DNA of 64,000 nucleotides. It comes from Polynucleobacter asymbioticus QLW-P1DMWA-1. GTDB lineage: Bacteria > Pseudomonadota > Gammaproteobacteria > Burkholderiales > Burkholderiaceae. This document shows, piece by piece, positions 9,613-20,410 of this stretch (position 1 is its first letter; the number at the start of each line of letters is the position of its first letter). The position numbers and the translations under genes were made by a program. The stretch covers positions 2,046,001-2,110,000 of the forward strand of contig NC_009379.1 in assembly GCF_000016345.1 (NCBI RefSeq), in the 5' to 3' direction. A model generated the notes under the pieces. That model searched no databases and was not told where the DNA came from. It worked only from the letters and a program-made list of their open reading frames with translations.

Positions 9613-12600
9613 TCAAGTCTCTTTAAATTTCTTTTGATGATGGTCTGCGCCAATAAATAGATACATCGCAGGCACCACGAATAAAGTAAACAGGGTACCA
9701 ATAGATAAGCCGGTAAAGATCACAATGCCCATCGACTGTCGACCTGCAGCACCTGCCCCAGAAGCAATCACCAAAGGTAAGACGCCCAATACCATGGCTG
9801 CGGTGGTCATCAGAATAGGCCTCAAACGTACGCTACTAGCCTCCACAATCGCATCTAATTTGCTGCGCCCAGCTTCTTGTAATTCATTGGCAAATTCGAC
9901 AATCAAAATTCCGTGTTTACTAATCAAGCCCATCAGCGTTACCAAACCGACCTGCGTATACACGTTAAGCGTCGTAAAACCTAAATTAATAAAAATTAAT
10001 GCGCCAAATAAAGCCATCGGTACAGAGACCAAGATCACGATAGGATCGCGGAAGCTTTCAAACTGCGCAGCAAGCACCAAGAACACAATCAAAATCGCGA
10101 AGAACATCGTTACCAAGAAGCCGCCTGACTCAGCCATGAACTGACGAGAGGGTCCAGCGTAGTCCATGCTGTAGCCGTTAGGGGCAACTTCTTTCAAGGT
10201 CTGGCGCATATATTCCAGCAAGTCAGCCTGCGAAATAAATGGTGTACTTACTCCAGAAATCGTTGCTGAGTTCAGTTGCTGAAAGTGGTTAATCGATTGT
10301 GGAACTACTTTTTGTTTGATGCTGGCAATCGTGCGCGCTTGAACCATGGCGCCACTAGGGGTACGAATGTAGTAATCCAAGATTTGATCTGGATTTAAGC
10401 GATCTACCTGTTTTACTTGAGGGATTACCTTATAAGAGCGGCCCGCTACTGAGAAGTAGTTCACATACCCACCACCCAATGCTGCAGAGAGGGCGGAGCC
10501 CACTTGTTGCTGAGTCATTCCTAAGGCGGCTACCTTCTCTCGATCGATCACTAATACGTCTTGTGGCTTATCAATCTTTAAATCGGAATCCACAAAGAAA
10601 AAGTTGCCACTCCGTCGTACTTTATCTAAAACAGCTTGAGATACTTCATTAAGCTGCTCGTAGGACTCAGTCGTATTAATAACTACTTGCACCGGTAAGC
10701 CCTGAGCACCTGGTAATGCAGGAAACTGGAAAGCAGCTACCCTAGCGCCTGCAATCGTATTCCACTTTTGCTGCATATCTTCTTGGAACTTGGTTGCATT
10801 ACGACTACGTGAGCTCCAGTCTTTTAGCAAGATTCCGCCAAAGCTAGACGTTGGACTGGTAATTTGGAATGCCTGTTCATATTCGGGTTCAGCGCTAGCA
10901 ATTGCATAAATCTGATCCGCATACGTTTGCATTTGAGTCACGGTGCTATTGGGAGGGCCAGAGGCTTGCATCAAGACAATGCCTTGATCCTCTGTAGGCG
11001 CTAATTCTGAACGAGCAGTTGAATAGAGATACGCAACACCACCCAATAAAATTGCCCCCATCACAATAATGACTTGCCAGGTACTGAGCAATTCACGCAG
11101 AGTCGATTGGTAGCTATGGTGTACCTTATCAAAGATCTTATCGATCTTTTGCACAAACGGAGAGGCCTCTTGCTCTTCAGTAAAGATGCGGGAGCACATC
11201 ATAGGGGAAAGCGTTAAGGCAATCAAACCCGATACTGCAACTGCACTAGCCAAGGTAAAGGCGAACTCAGTAAATAAGGCTCCTGTTAAACCACCCTGAA
11301 ATCCAATCGGAATATATACAGCAATTAAGACGACTGTCATCGCCAAAATTGGGCCGCCTAATTCTCGTGCGGCAATCAAAGACGCCTCTAAAGGAGACTT
11401 GCCCTCCTTCATATGACGGTCAACGTTTTCCACCACAATAATGGCGTCATCCACCACCAAACCAATTGCGAGAACCAAGGCCAAGAGGGTAAGCAAATTA
11501 ATGGAATAGCCCAAAATCTGCATTAAGAAGAAAGTGCCAATTAATGACAGGGGCATTGCTATTACCGGAACAGCTACTGCACGCACGCTTCCCAAGAAGA
11601 GATAAATCACCACCGTCACAATAAATAAGGCTTCAAGCAAAGTGGAGACCACCTCATCAATAGAGCTGGTAATAAATATCGTGGAGTCATAAACAATCTT
11701 TCCCGTCATTCCGATAGGAAGTTGCTTCTGAATGCTGGGGACTACATCACGCACCCGCTGCGCGACATCCAATAAGTTAGCTTGTGGGGCAACTTTGATC
11801 GCAATAAATACCGATTTCTTGCCGCTAAAGGCCACATTGGTGTTGTAGTCTTCCGAACCTAAAGTGACTGTCGCCACCTGATCAAGGTAGACGATATTAA
11901 CGCCATCATTCTTGATGACCAATTTACGAAACTCATCCAATGTATGTAAGTCTGTTCCTGCAACTAAGTCGACAGAAACCATATCGCCTTTGGTGCTTCC
12001 CACTGCAGATAAGTAGTTATTGGCAGACATAGCGCTAAAGACATCATCAGCCCCTACACCCAGACCAGCCATTTTTTCGCGATCTAGCCAAGCGCGTAAT
12101 GCAAATTTACGACCTCCTGTGATCTCCGCATTCTGCACACCCTCAACTGAATCCAGCTTTGGCTTAACGACCCTTAAGAGGTAATCGGTAATCGCATTAT
12201 TAGGAATCTCATCACTGTAGAAACCCATATACATCGCTGCAGTGGACTGACCGACCTGAACTGTAAGAACAGGTTGTTGTGCTTGTGGTGGCAGTTGGTT
12301 CTTCACCGCGCTAATTTGCGTCTGAATCTGAGTCAATGCCGCATTGGAGTCGTAATTCAGCTTCAAGGTAGCAATGATGGTCGATACACCACTCACGCTA
12401 GTTGAAGACAAGTAATCAATACCCTGTGCTTGCGCAATAGATGCCTCTAGAGGTTGCGTAATGAAGCCTGCAATCGTCTCTGGATCTGCGCCATAATAGG
12501 CAGTAGTAATCGTGACAATCGCATTTTGCGTCTGCGGATATTGATTGACCGGCAATGAGCCAATCGCCTTCAAGCCAAACACCAGGACAAGCGCACTCAC

Positions 12601-12648
12601 CACCAGCGAGAGCACTGGCCTGCGAATAAATAGATCAGTCCATTTCAT
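9613..12648 (-). CDS. RND multidrug efflux pump, inner-membrane permease
   Basis: A 1011-residue HAE-type RND permease of the MexI/MexW/AcrB group that exports drugs with proton antiport. The N-terminus MKWTDLFIRRPVLSLVVSAL gives the first membrane helix. A large periplasmic loop with GVQNAEITGGRKFALRAW follows. The proton-relay motif GLVVDDAIIVVENVDRH lies in membrane helix 4, near residue 400. A second periplasmic repeat and six more helices end with a charged tail. It follows the fusion-protein gene by 7 bp in a three-gene operon. At slightly over 1000 residues it is a little shorter than AcrB. Substrates are not predictable. Confidence 0.95.
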   Translation of the reverse strand: MKWTDLFIRRPVLSLVVSALVLVFGLKAIGSLPVNQYPQTQNAIVTITTAYYGADPETIAGFITQPLEASIAQAQGIDYLSSTSVSGVSTIIATLKLNYDSNAALTQIQTQISAVKNQLPPQAQQPVLTVQVGQSTAAMYMGFYSDEIPNNAITDYLLRVVKPKLDSVEGVQNAEITGGRKFALRAWLDREKMAGLGVGADDVFSAMSANNYLSAVGSTKGDMVSVDLVAGTDLHTLDEFRKLVIKNDGVNIVYLDQVATVTLGSEDYNTNVAFSGKKSVFIAIKVAPQANLLDVAQRVRDVVPSIQKQLPIGMTGKIVYDSTIFITSSIDEVVSTLLEALFIVTVVIYLFLGSVRAVAVPVIAMPLSLIGTFFLMQILGYSINLLTLLALVLAIGLVVDDAIIVVENVDRHMKEGKSPLEASLIAARELGGPILAMTVVLIAVYIPIGFQGGLTGALFTEFAFTLASAVAVSGLIALTLSPMMCSRIFTEEQEASPFVQKIDKIFDKVHHSYQSTLRELLSTWQVIIVMGAILLGGVAYLYSTARSELAPTEDQGIVLMQASGPPNSTVTQMQTYADQIYAIASAEPEYEQAFQITSPTSSFGGILLKDWSSRSRNATKFQEDMQQKWNTIAGARVAAFQFPALPGAQGLPVQVVINTTESYEQLNEVSQAVLDKVRRSGNFFFVDSDLKIDKPQDVLVIDREKVAALGMTQQQVGSALSAALGGGYVNYFSVAGRSYKVIPQVKQVDRLNPDQILDYYIRTPSGAMVQARTIASIKQKVVPQSINHFQQLNSATISGVSTPFISQADLLEYMRQTLKEVAPNGYSMDYAGPSRQFMAESGGFLVTMFFAILIVFLVLAAQFESFRDPIVILVSVPMALFGALIFINLGFTTLNVYTQVGLVTLMGLISKHGILIVEFANELQEAGRSKLDAIVEASSVRLRPILMTTAAMVLGVLPLVIASGAGAAGRQSMGIVIFTGLSIGTLFTLFVVPAMYLFIGADHHQKKFKET

Positions 12649-12655
12649 GGGCTAA

Positions 12656-13987
12656 CTATTCCTGTGGCTTAGGATTAGGTGAGTTAGCAGGTTGCACCTT
12701 GTTATTGATAATCAAAGGAGTACCGTTCTTCAACTTTAACTGTCCGCTAGTCACGACAGTAGCGCCCTCATCAACACCCTTCAAAATCGAGACTTGATCG
12801 CCACGGGTTGCACCCGTTGTCACAAATACTTGTTGAGCCTCTAATGCAGGGTTACCTTGTTTATCTTTTTTACCTGTAGGCTTAGCAATGAATACTGTTG
12901 AGCCGTAAGGGTTATAGGTCACTGATGTCTGTGGCAGGGTCAGCAGTTTTACGGGGCCACCAATTTGAATATTTACATTAGCAAACATTCCTGGAAGAAT
13001 TTTCTTATCAGGATTAGCAATCTGCGCTTCTACTTGAATATTCCGAGTATTGGTATCAACCTTGGGACTTACCGCAGTAATCTTGCCAGTAAAGCTCGCA
13101 TCTTTAAATGCATCAGTAGTCACAGTCACATCTTGCCCGACCTGAATTTGCTCTGCATTATTTTGTGGCAAGTTGAAATCGACAAAAATAGGATCTAAGG
13201 TCTGCAGAGTTAACAGCTTGTCGCCCGGATTTACATATTGGCCCGGGTTAATAGAAACAATGCCGATGCGACCGCTAAATGGCGCCTTTAAATTCTTCTT
13301 AGCGACTAAAGCAATCTGCTGCTCGACTTGAGCCTGCTTAGATTTAGCGTCGGCTTTGCTGGTATCAAACACGTTTTTACTAATTGCCTGAATGGCCAAC
13401 TGCTGTTTATCGCGCTCATTAATGACTTTTGCAAGATCGGCAAGGGCTTTTAAAGAGTTGAGTTGTGCAACATCAGAAGCATCAGTTAACTTAATGAGTA
13501 AATCACCTTCATTTACATCTTGACCTGATTTAATCGGAACGGTTTGTACTAATCCGCCAATTTCAGTACTCAACTCCACGCCCCGGAATGCGCGCACATT
13601 ACCTACGCTAGTGAGCTTAGGCTGCCACTCAGAAGTTTCAATAACCATCGTTGAAACAGTTGCTGGTGGCAAGCCCATTCCGGATATGAAATGCTTAATC
13701 ATGATTGTCTTCAATTGATTAAAAGAAAAAATTAAGCCAAGCAATAACACTACACCGCACAACATAATGGTCATACGACGTGGCAATGGCTCCATCGCCA
13801 TGAGCTTTGCGTATGCCTTCGAGCTGCGCCATTTCTGCTCCCTGCGTGCCCAAAACGCTTTTGCTTTTTCCCAAAGCGCAATCGCTTTCTCACGCAATTT
13901 CCATTGCACAGCCTTGAGCTTGGTCCATGCCCATGCGGCAAGAACAGCAGCAATCAGCTTGCTTTTAATTGTTTCCAGAAGTTTCAT
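12656..13987 (-). CDS. RND efflux periplasmic adaptor (membrane fusion protein)
   Basis: A 443-residue HlyD/AcrA-family adaptor linking the pump to the outer-membrane factor. The core is recognisable: VGNVRAFRGVELSTEIGG, then the lipoyl half VKSG-type segment, a short hairpin, KAPFSGRIGIVSINPGQYV, and a beta barrel ending VTSGQLKLKNGTPLII. Unusually, about 70 residues precede the membrane anchor (around residues 72-89), and this segment contains six Trp (W19, W21, W29, W39, W46, W53) among Ala/Lys/Arg. The start at 13987 overlaps the upstream gene by 23 bp. An internal start at M63 or M65 would remove the extension, so the start is less certain than the function. Confidence 0.9.
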   Translation of the reverse strand: MKLLETIKSKLIAAVLAAWAWTKLKAVQWKLREKAIALWEKAKAFWARREQKWRSSKAYAKLMAMEPLPRRMTIMLCGVVLLLGLIFSFNQLKTIMIKHFISGMGLPPATVSTMVIETSEWQPKLTSVGNVRAFRGVELSTEIGGLVQTVPIKSGQDVNEGDLLIKLTDASDVAQLNSLKALADLAKVINERDKQQLAIQAISKNVFDTSKADAKSKQAQVEQQIALVAKKNLKAPFSGRIGIVSINPGQYVNPGDKLLTLQTLDPIFVDFNLPQNNAEQIQVGQDVTVTTDAFKDASFTGKITAVSPKVDTNTRNIQVEAQIANPDKKILPGMFANVNIQIGGPVKLLTLPQTSVTYNPYGSTVFIAKPTGKKDKQGNPALEAQQVFVTTGATRGDQVSILKGVDEGATVVTSGQLKLKNGTPLIINNKVQPANSPNPKPQE

Positions 13988-15515
13988 TTTGATCTTTGCT
14001 CGCTATGTCTTTTGGTTTGAAAGCAGGGCCCTCACGATTCCACCAACCGCCCCCCAATGCTGCAAATAGGGCGGCCGTGTCCGAGAAACGGGTTGCTTGT
14101 GCCGATACAGACTTCACTTTCGCCTGCTGATACAAATTTTGATAGTAGAGAACTGCTAGATAGCTGGCAGTGCCTAATTTATATTGATGCTGAACCAAGT
14201 CCAATGTTTCATAGGAATAGCGCTCTGCATCAGATGCGGCTTTTAAGGCTTGGGCTCCAGTCTCCAGAGCGCGTAATGCATTAGCAACTTCTTGAAATGC
14301 ATTTAAAACAGTTGCCTGATATTGATATGCAGCTTGCTCATAGCTAGCAATCGCACCACGACGTTGTGCCAAGAGTTGACCACCCTGAAAGAGTGGTTGC
14401 AAAATACCACCGCCAATTGCCCATAAGGCAGAGTTAGGGCCAAACAATGCAGCTGAAGTAAGTGCTGCAGAACCAATCGATCCAGTGATATTAAATTGCG
14501 GCAATAAGTTAGCAGTAGCAACACCTACGAAGGCATTCTGCGCTTTCAGTTGAGCCTCTGCAGCACGAACGTCAGGACGCTGACGCACTAAACTAGAGGG
14601 CACAGACAGCGGTAATTTTTGCGGCAATTGCAAAGTGGATAAATCAAATTTTGCAATATTGGCATTGCTTGGCAGCTCACCAACGAGCACGGCGAGTTGA
14701 TTGCGCGCGAATGCAAGGTTTCTTTCGTAAGTGAATAAATCCACTTGAGAGTTAGAAACCAAAGTTCTTTGTGATGTCACATCTACTTTAGATACTGTGC
14801 CTATCGTTAATTGTTTCTCGGTAACCTCAGCCAGATTGGTTTGTGCTTTCAGAATTTCTTCTGTAGCTTGCATCTGTGCGCGTAGAGCTGCTTCTTTAAC
14901 AGCGCCTGTCACTACATTGGCTGTTAAAGAAAGGTAAGCGCCCTCTAGCTGATATTGCGCTACTTCAGCTTGTGCTCTTGCACCTTCAACTGCACGACGT
15001 GCGCCACCAAATACATCCAACTTATATGTCACATTAATTGAGGTGTTGTATAGGTTGTAAGTATCTGAGCCGTAGGGCAATCCATAAATAGCAGAAGGTT
15101 GCAATTGACGAGTGGCTGAACCGCTCGCGCTCACTGAAGGAAAATACTGTCCGCCAATTTGTGCGTTTACGTTTTCTTGGGCAACGCGCAGAGCAGCATC
15201 TGCAGCGCCTAAGTTTGGATTCTGCTCGAGCGCCTTCTTAATCAAAGCATCGAGTTCGGGTGACTTATACAACTCCCACCACTGGGCTTCAATATCAGCA
15301 CCCTCAATAAATTCCTGTGAAGATCCGCCTGGAACGCCTGGTGCAGTAACCAATTGCTTTGATAAGGTGGTCTCGGTATAGGTACTCGTCTTAGGTGGGT
15401 CAGGCTGTTTGAAGTCTGGCCCTACCGCGCACGCAGAAAGTACTCCCGCACAAATCAACGGAAAGAAATAGCTACGAGAAATTAGAAGGGCTTTCGACGA
15501 AAACATGAATTGCAA
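13965..15515 (-). CDS. NodT-family outer-membrane efflux lipoprotein (TolC-like)
   Basis: About 516 residues. It has a lipoprotein signal ending LICAGVLSAC, followed by AVGPDFKQPDPPKT, the classic opening of the OprM/NodT family. Two OEP repeats of long helices follow, with VAQYQLEGAYLSLTANVV and LRQRPDVRAAEAQL-type segments (here VRQRPDVRAAEAQL). It forms the trimeric exit channel of the tripartite pump. I favour the TTG at 15515 because AGAGGA (15522-15527) sits 6 nt upstream; the ATG at 15506 is the alternative. It is first in an operon with adaptor and pump. Confidence 0.9.
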   Translation of the reverse strand: MQFMFSSKALLISRSYFFPLICAGVLSACAVGPDFKQPDPPKTSTYTETTLSKQLVTAPGVPGGSSQEFIEGADIEAQWWELYKSPELDALIKKALEQNPNLGAADAALRVAQENVNAQIGGQYFPSVSASGSATRQLQPSAIYGLPYGSDTYNLYNTSINVTYKLDVFGGARRAVEGARAQAEVAQYQLEGAYLSLTANVVTGAVKEAALRAQMQATEEILKAQTNLAEVTEKQLTIGTVSKVDVTSQRTLVSNSQVDLFTYERNLAFARNQLAVLVGELPSNANIAKFDLSTLQLPQKLPLSVPSSLVRQRPDVRAAEAQLKAQNAFVGVATANLLPQFNITGSIGSAALTSAALFGPNSALWAIGGGILQPLFQGGQLLAQRRGAIASYEQAAYQYQATVLNAFQEVANALRALETGAQALKAASDAERYSYETLDLVQHQYKLGTASYLAVLYYQNLYQQAKVKSVSAQATRFSDTAALFAALGGGWWNREGPAFKPKDIASKDQNETSGNN

Positions 15516-15551
15516 CAAATATCCTCTTTTACAGGAGTTATTTGAACACAA

Positions 15552-15691
15552 AAATACAATCGGGGCTTCGTAACGCCCTGATTTATCTACCTAATTTTGT
15601 CCACAGCTTGATGAAAATGTCAAACGTAAAACCCACAGATGAAAAAAATAATATGCCAAGCGCAATGAACTCTCGGCACTGAAGTATATTT
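15552..15691. other. Intergenic gap glmS / efflux operon
   Basis: A 140-bp gap that must hold the end of the glmS transcript and the promoter of the efflux operon. On the minus strand GGGC and GCCC at about 15562-15577 could form a short hairpin followed by a T-rich run, a weak candidate glmS terminator. I see no ORF, RNA gene or clear operator. Confidence 0.4.
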
Positions 15692-17524
15692 TTATTCGAC
15701 CGTAACGCTCTTTGCTAGGTTTCTTGGCTTGTCCACATCTGTGCCGCGTGCGCATGCGGTGTGATACGCCAAGAGCTGCAGGGGGACTACGTGCAAAATG
15801 GGTGAGAGGCTTCCATAGTGCTCAGGCAATCGAATCACATTGATGCCATCACTATTAACGATCTCAGTATCTTGATCGGCAAACACATATAGTTTTCCAC
15901 CGCGCGCTTTGACTTCCTGCATATTGGATTTCAACTTCTCCAATAAAACATCGTTCGGCGCAACGGTGACCACCGGCATCTTATCGGTTACCAATGCTAA
16001 CGGTCCATGCTTTAACTCACCAGCTGGATAAGCCTCTGCATGAATATAGGAGATCTCTTTTAACTTCAGTGCGCCCTCAAGGGCAATCGGGTAATGCAAT
16101 CCCCGACCCAAGAACAAGGCATTCTCACACTTAGCAAAGGCATCACTCCAAGCAATGATCTGCGGCTCTAGTGCGAGCACCGCATTGAGTGCTTTTGGCA
16201 AATGACGCAATTGACGAAGAATTTCTTTTTCTTTATCTGCAGTAAGTCTTCCAGCACGTTTCGCTATAGACACCGCCACGAGATACAGGGCTAACAGTTG
16301 GGTAGTAAATGCCTTAGTTGAAGCAACACCAATCTCAGCACCCGCCTTAGTCAAGAAATGCCAATCCGTTTCTCGAACCATAGCGCTACTAGCAACATTA
16401 CAAATAGCCAAAGTAAAACGATGACCTAAGCTCTTAGCATGGCGCAATGCCGCCAAGGTATCAGCAGTTTCACCGGATTGAGAAACCACCACAATCAAAG
16501 CTTTAGGATTAGGTACTGTGATGCGATAACGGTATTCACTAGCAATTTCAACTTGTGTTGGAATACCTGCAATATCTTCAAGCCAATATTTAGCAACGCA
16601 GGCAGAGTAGTAACTTGTTCCGCAAGCCAAGATCAATATCTGATCAAAGGCGCTCCAATCTTCAGGGCTTGCGCCGAATAATTCAGGACCGAAGGAGGCA
16701 ATGCTAGCTAGGGTATCGCCTACTGCTCCGGGCTGCTCAAAGATCTCTTTTTGCATGTAATGCTGGTATGGACCTAGATCCACTGACTCGGCTTGAGTAG
16801 GCATGGGTTTACGCTCACGCTCAACCGATTGTCCTGATTGTTGAATGACCTGAACGCTATCTGCCTTTAGAACGACAACATCACCCTCCTCCAAATACAT
16901 CATGGAGTGAGCACGGCCAGCCAACGCTAAAGCATCTGATGCCAAGAAATTTTCTTTATCACCTAGCGCTACTACTAGAGGTGAGCCAACGCGCGCGCCC
17001 ACCAAAGTATTTGGATTATCTTGGGCAATGACGCCAATGGCATAAGCCCCAAACAATCTAGGTAACACCGCCTTAACGGATTGAGCAATATCCTTTTGAC
17101 CACTAGCAATATATTGCTGATGAATCAAATGAGCGATTACTTCGGTATCGGTTTCAGAAGTAAAAATATAACCAGCAGCACTGAGTTCAGTGCGCAGAAC
17201 TTCATAATTTTCAATGATGCCGTTGTGAACAACTGCAATCAAATTATTGGAGATATGCGGATGTGCATTTTGTGTATCCGGCTTACCATGTGTTGCCCAG
17301 CGGGTATGGGCAATTCCCAGAGTGCCGAAAAAATCTTTACCTTGCTCACTCAGCTCTGATACTCGAGCAGTGGTGCGAGCTCTTTCAATGGGGTGTTTGG
17401 CATCGTTGCCATTGATTACAGCAAAACCGCAAGAGTCATAGCCGCGGTACTCCAGGCGGCGCAAGCCCTCCACCAATACATCAACAATATTTTGATGAGA
17501 TGCTGCGCCGACGATGCCGCACAT
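15692..17524 (-). CDS. glmS: Glutamine--fructose-6-phosphate aminotransferase (isomerizing)
   Basis: A 610-residue enzyme that makes glucosamine-6-phosphate, the first step towards UDP-GlcNAc for peptidoglycan and lipid A. MCGIVGA gives the N-terminal nucleophile Cys of the glutaminase domain (about 1-240). Two SIS domains follow, with [17 protein letters not shown] and the C-terminal [12 protein letters not shown] that closes the active site. Its ATG overlaps the glmU stop by one base, so the two steps are translated from one transcript. No glmS ribozyme is possible here because glmU abuts the start directly. Confidence 0.97.
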   Translation of the reverse strand: MCGIVGAASHQNIVDVLVEGLRRLEYRGYDSCGFAVINGNDAKHPIERARTTARVSELSEQGKDFFGTLGIAHTRWATHGKPDTQNAHPHISNNLIAVVHNGIIENYEVLRTELSAAGYIFTSETDTEVIAHLIHQQYIASGQKDIAQSVKAVLPRLFGAYAIGVIAQDNPNTLVGARVGSPLVVALGDKENFLASDALALAGRAHSMMYLEEGDVVVLKADSVQVIQQSGQSVERERKPMPTQAESVDLGPYQHYMQKEIFEQPGAVGDTLASIASFGPELFGASPEDWSAFDQILILACGTSYYSACVAKYWLEDIAGIPTQVEIASEYRYRITVPNPKALIVVVSQSGETADTLAALRHAKSLGHRFTLAICNVASSAMVRETDWHFLTKAGAEIGVASTKAFTTQLLALYLVAVSIAKRAGRLTADKEKEILRQLRHLPKALNAVLALEPQIIAWSDAFAKCENALFLGRGLHYPIALEGALKLKEISYIHAEAYPAGELKHGPLALVTDKMPVVTVAPNDVLLEKLKSNMQEVKARGGKLYVFADQDTEIVNSDGINVIRLPEHYGSLSPILHVVPLQLLAYHTACARGTDVDKPRNLAKSVTVE

Positions 17525-19044
17525 TATTTTTTACCCTTTGTGGATTTTTTTACTGCGAATTTTTTAACGGCAGGCTTCTTATTTGTCACTTTCTTAATGG
17601 CTAGCTTCTTAGCTACCGCCTTTTTCGTGGCCACTTTTTTCTCTTGCTTTACAGGACGCTGCCATTGCAATGAAATTTGCTTTGCTCTAGAAACAGTCAA
17701 TTGATTTGCAGGCGCATCTTTTGTTAGTGTCGTACCCGCACCTAAAGTAGCGCCACGCCCCACACGTACTGGTGCTACTAACTGAGTATCAGAACCAATG
17801 AAAACATCATCTTCAATAATGGTCTGGTGCTTATTAACACCATCGTAATTGCATGTAATAGTGCCAGCGCCAATATTGACGCGTGAACCCACAATGGAAT
17901 CGCCAACATAAGCTAAATGGTTTGCTTTGCTATTGGCAGCAATTTTGCTATTCTTCACTTCCACGAAGTTACCAATATGCACATCGTTGGACAAGTCAGC
18001 GCCTGGGCGTAGGCGAGCATAGGGGCCAATCACGGATTGATCACCAACCTTAGCGCTATCTAAATGGCTATATGGGTGAATCGTTACGCCCTTGCCAATA
18101 ACGCTATTGCGAATGATGCAGTAAGGCCCAACTTTTGTACCTGAAGCCAAAGTAACGCAGCCTTCAAATATGCAGCCCACATCAATCACTACATCAGTGC
18201 CGCACTCTAAAATGCCGCGCACATCGATACGTGCCGGATCAGCAAGCGATACCCCTGCATCCATTAATTGATCGGCAACATTGAGTTGAAGTGTGCGCTC
18301 CAAACTGGCAAGTTGATCACGGCTATTGACGCCAATGGTTTCAAACTCATGATCAGCTTGTGTAGTGCGAATCGGAACACCATCCTTAACAGCCATCGCT
18401 ATCACATCAGTTAGATAGTATTCACCTTGAGCATTGCTTGAACGTAAAGCTTTCAACCACTTCTTTAAAGAATTAGTAGGCAGCACCATGATGCCGGTAT
18501 TGATTTCCTCAATGGCCTGCTGTGCTGGCGTTGCATCTTTCTCTTCAACAATTGCTTTTACTGAGCCATCAGCATCACGCACAATGCGGCCGTATCCCAT
18601 TGGGTTGCTCAGGTTTTGAGTCAATAATGCCAATGCAGAATCTTGACCCCTTACACCATCAGCTAATTTTGCTAACTTACCAAGCGTCTTCACGCTAGTA
18701 AGCGGTACATCACCATAGAGAACTAGAGTTGGCTCTTGTACGTCTAGTTTTGGTAAGGCTTGCAATAAAGCATGTCCCGTACCTTTTTGTTCAGCCTGAA
18801 GCGCGGTGGTCACTTTGCTAAACCGAGAATCTTCTTTGCTGACATTCAGTAAGAATGTTTTTACATCAGCGGCACCATGACCCACAACTACTACGGGTCC
18901 AGTTTTACCCTTTGGGCCCTGCAATGCGAGGGCAGTATTGAGTACATGTTGTAAGAGGGGTTTGCCTGCCAAAGTTTGCAGTACTTTGGGCAGGGCGGAT
19001 TTCATCCGCTTTCCTTGCCCAGCAGCCAATATGACGATATTCAT
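17524..19044 (-). CDS. glmU: Bifunctional GlmU (N-acetyltransferase / uridylyltransferase) with Lys-rich tail
   Basis: A 506-residue bifunctional enzyme that acetylates glucosamine-1-phosphate and attaches UMP to give UDP-GlcNAc. The N-terminal pyrophosphorylase motif is [17 protein letters not shown]. The left-handed beta-helix carries HLAYVGDS and [13 protein letters not shown]. The last 47 residues are not part of the usual enzyme (about 455 residues in the family). They contain seven KK pairs spaced exactly five residues apart, 18 Lys in all. The start overlaps ttcA by 4 bp and the stop overlaps the glmS start. Confidence 0.95.
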   Translation of the reverse strand: MNIVILAAGQGKRMKSALPKVLQTLAGKPLLQHVLNTALALQGPKGKTGPVVVVGHGAADVKTFLLNVSKEDSRFSKVTTALQAEQKGTGHALLQALPKLDVQEPTLVLYGDVPLTSVKTLGKLAKLADGVRGQDSALALLTQNLSNPMGYGRIVRDADGSVKAIVEEKDATPAQQAIEEINTGIMVLPTNSLKKWLKALRSSNAQGEYYLTDVIAMAVKDGVPIRTTQADHEFETIGVNSRDQLASLERTLQLNVADQLMDAGVSLADPARIDVRGILECGTDVVIDVGCIFEGCVTLASGTKVGPYCIIRNSVIGKGVTIHPYSHLDSAKVGDQSVIGPYARLRPGADLSNDVHIGNFVEVKNSKIAANSKANHLAYVGDSIVGSRVNIGAGTITCNYDGVNKHQTIIEDDVFIGSDTQLVAPVRVGRGATLGAGTTLTKDAPANQLTVSRAKQISLQWQRPVKQEKKVATKKAVAKKLAIKKVTNKKPAVKKFAVKKSTKGKK

Positions 19045-19949
19045 AAAGAGGGATTATAAGTCCCCTGAATCATGGTTCCACAAGCCAATTCATCCAAATC
19101 TGCCTCATCGATAGCCCGATCGCCACTCGATCTTGCGGCAATTCCGGATAGCTCAGTAGAAATCTCTAGATTTTTGAAATCAAATGCCTCGCCATCCATC
19201 AAATGTGAGGGCACGATGTGGTGCATGGACCGGAAGAGATTCTCTACGCGACCAGGGTGTTTCTTTTCCCAATCACGCAACATTTCTTTCATTACTTGGC
19301 GCTGAAGATTGGGCTGGCTACCGCATAGATCACAAGGAATGATGGGGAAATTCATATCAATTGCGTATCGTTCAAGTAATTTTTCAGGAACGTAGGCCAA
19401 AGGACGAATAACAATATGTTTGCCATCATCGGAGCGCAGCTTGGGTGGCATGCCCTTCAATTTACCCGCATAAAACATGTTGAGCATGAGCGTTTCAAGA
19501 ATGTCATCACGGTGATGTCCTAAAGCAATCTTGGTAGCGCCTAGCTCATCAGCCACGCGATACAAAATGCCGCGACGCAAACGAGAACATAAGCCGCAAG
19601 TCGTTTTACCCTCTGGGATTACGCGCTTCACAATACTATAGGTATCTTGCTCTTCAATATGAAAAGGAATGCCCAAGCTCCTTAGGTAATTAGGTAAAGT
19701 CTCTGCAGGGAAATTTGGTTGTTTTTGATCCAAGTTAACAGCAACAATCTCAAAATCAATTGGTGCGCGCTCTCGCAACTTCATCAAAATATCGAGCATG
19801 GCATAACTATCTTTGCCGCCTGATACGCAGACCATCACTTTATCGCCATCTTCAATCATGCCAAAGTCACCAATAGCCTGGCCCACTAAGCGACAGAGTT
19901 TTTTCTCCAGCTTATTTTCTTCGAAGACGACTTTACGAATATCACCCAT
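19041..19949 (-). CDS. ttcA: tRNA 2-thiocytidine(32) synthetase TtcA
   Basis: A 302-residue ATP-dependent tRNA thiolase that modifies C32. The PP-loop [10 protein letters not shown] is near residue 45. The CxxC pair in [10 protein letters not shown] and a further Cys pair in [14 protein letters not shown] provide the iron-sulfur cluster site. Length and order match the family, with a slightly longer N-terminus ([20 protein letters not shown]). It overlaps glmU by 4 bp and follows folB by 38 bp on the same strand. Confidence 0.95.
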   Translation of the reverse strand: MGDIRKVVFEENKLEKKLCRLVGQAIGDFGMIEDGDKVMVCVSGGKDSYAMLDILMKLRERAPIDFEIVAVNLDQKQPNFPAETLPNYLRSLGIPFHIEEQDTYSIVKRVIPEGKTTCGLCSRLRRGILYRVADELGATKIALGHHRDDILETLMLNMFYAGKLKGMPPKLRSDDGKHIVIRPLAYVPEKLLERYAIDMNFPIIPCDLCGSQPNLQRQVMKEMLRDWEKKHPGRVENLFRSMHHIVPSHLMDGEAFDFKNLEISTELSGIAARSSGDRAIDEADLDELACGTMIQGTYNPSL

Positions 19950-19987
19950 AACTATCTAATTATTTTCTGATCTGTTCTCAATGCGTT

Positions 19988-20383
19988 TTAAGCTTGCTTA
20001 ATGCGAAACACTTCAACACCGACAGAATGGCAATCGGGATACACATCTGGCTTGGCTGTACTCACCCGCGCAGCCAATACCTTCGGGTGAACCAACATGG
20101 CTGTTGCTATGTCATCACAAAAGGTTTCCTGCAAGTGAATATGCCCTTGAGAAGCACGGGCCTTGATAGTTTCGCGCATAAAGTCGTAATCCACGACTTC
20201 ATCTAGCTGATCTTGCATGGGCGTATTCATGGCCAAGGGAATATATAAGTCCACATTCAGAATGACGCGCTGCTCTGCTTTTTTCTCAAAATCATGCACC
20301 CCAATATTGATATAGATTTCATAGTCGCGCAAAAATAAACGACGACAATCAATTAAAGCAGGATGAGAAAGAATTGCGTGCAT
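19988..20383 (-). CDS. folB: Dihydroneopterin aldolase
   Basis: A 131-residue FolB-family enzyme of folate synthesis that converts dihydroneopterin to 6-hydroxymethyl-dihydropterin. Family features are DYEIYINIGVHDFEKKAEQ (the Tyr/Gly/Glu region at the pterin site) and LQETFCDDIATAML. The C-terminus has SVGVEVFRIK. It sits 27 bp after a pteridine-reductase-like gene, which fits a small pterin/folate cluster. Confidence 0.9.
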   Translation of the reverse strand: MHAILSHPALIDCRRLFLRDYEIYINIGVHDFEKKAEQRVILNVDLYIPLAMNTPMQDQLDEVVDYDFMRETIKARASQGHIHLQETFCDDIATAMLVHPKVLAARVSTAKPDVYPDCHSVGVEVFRIKQA

Positions 20384-20410
20384 AAATAATTTCTTTGTAT
20401 GGTTTTAGTT

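Noticed and set aside
15552..17524. glmS ribozyme
   Set aside because: glmS is directly preceded by glmU with a one-base overlap, so no leader exists.
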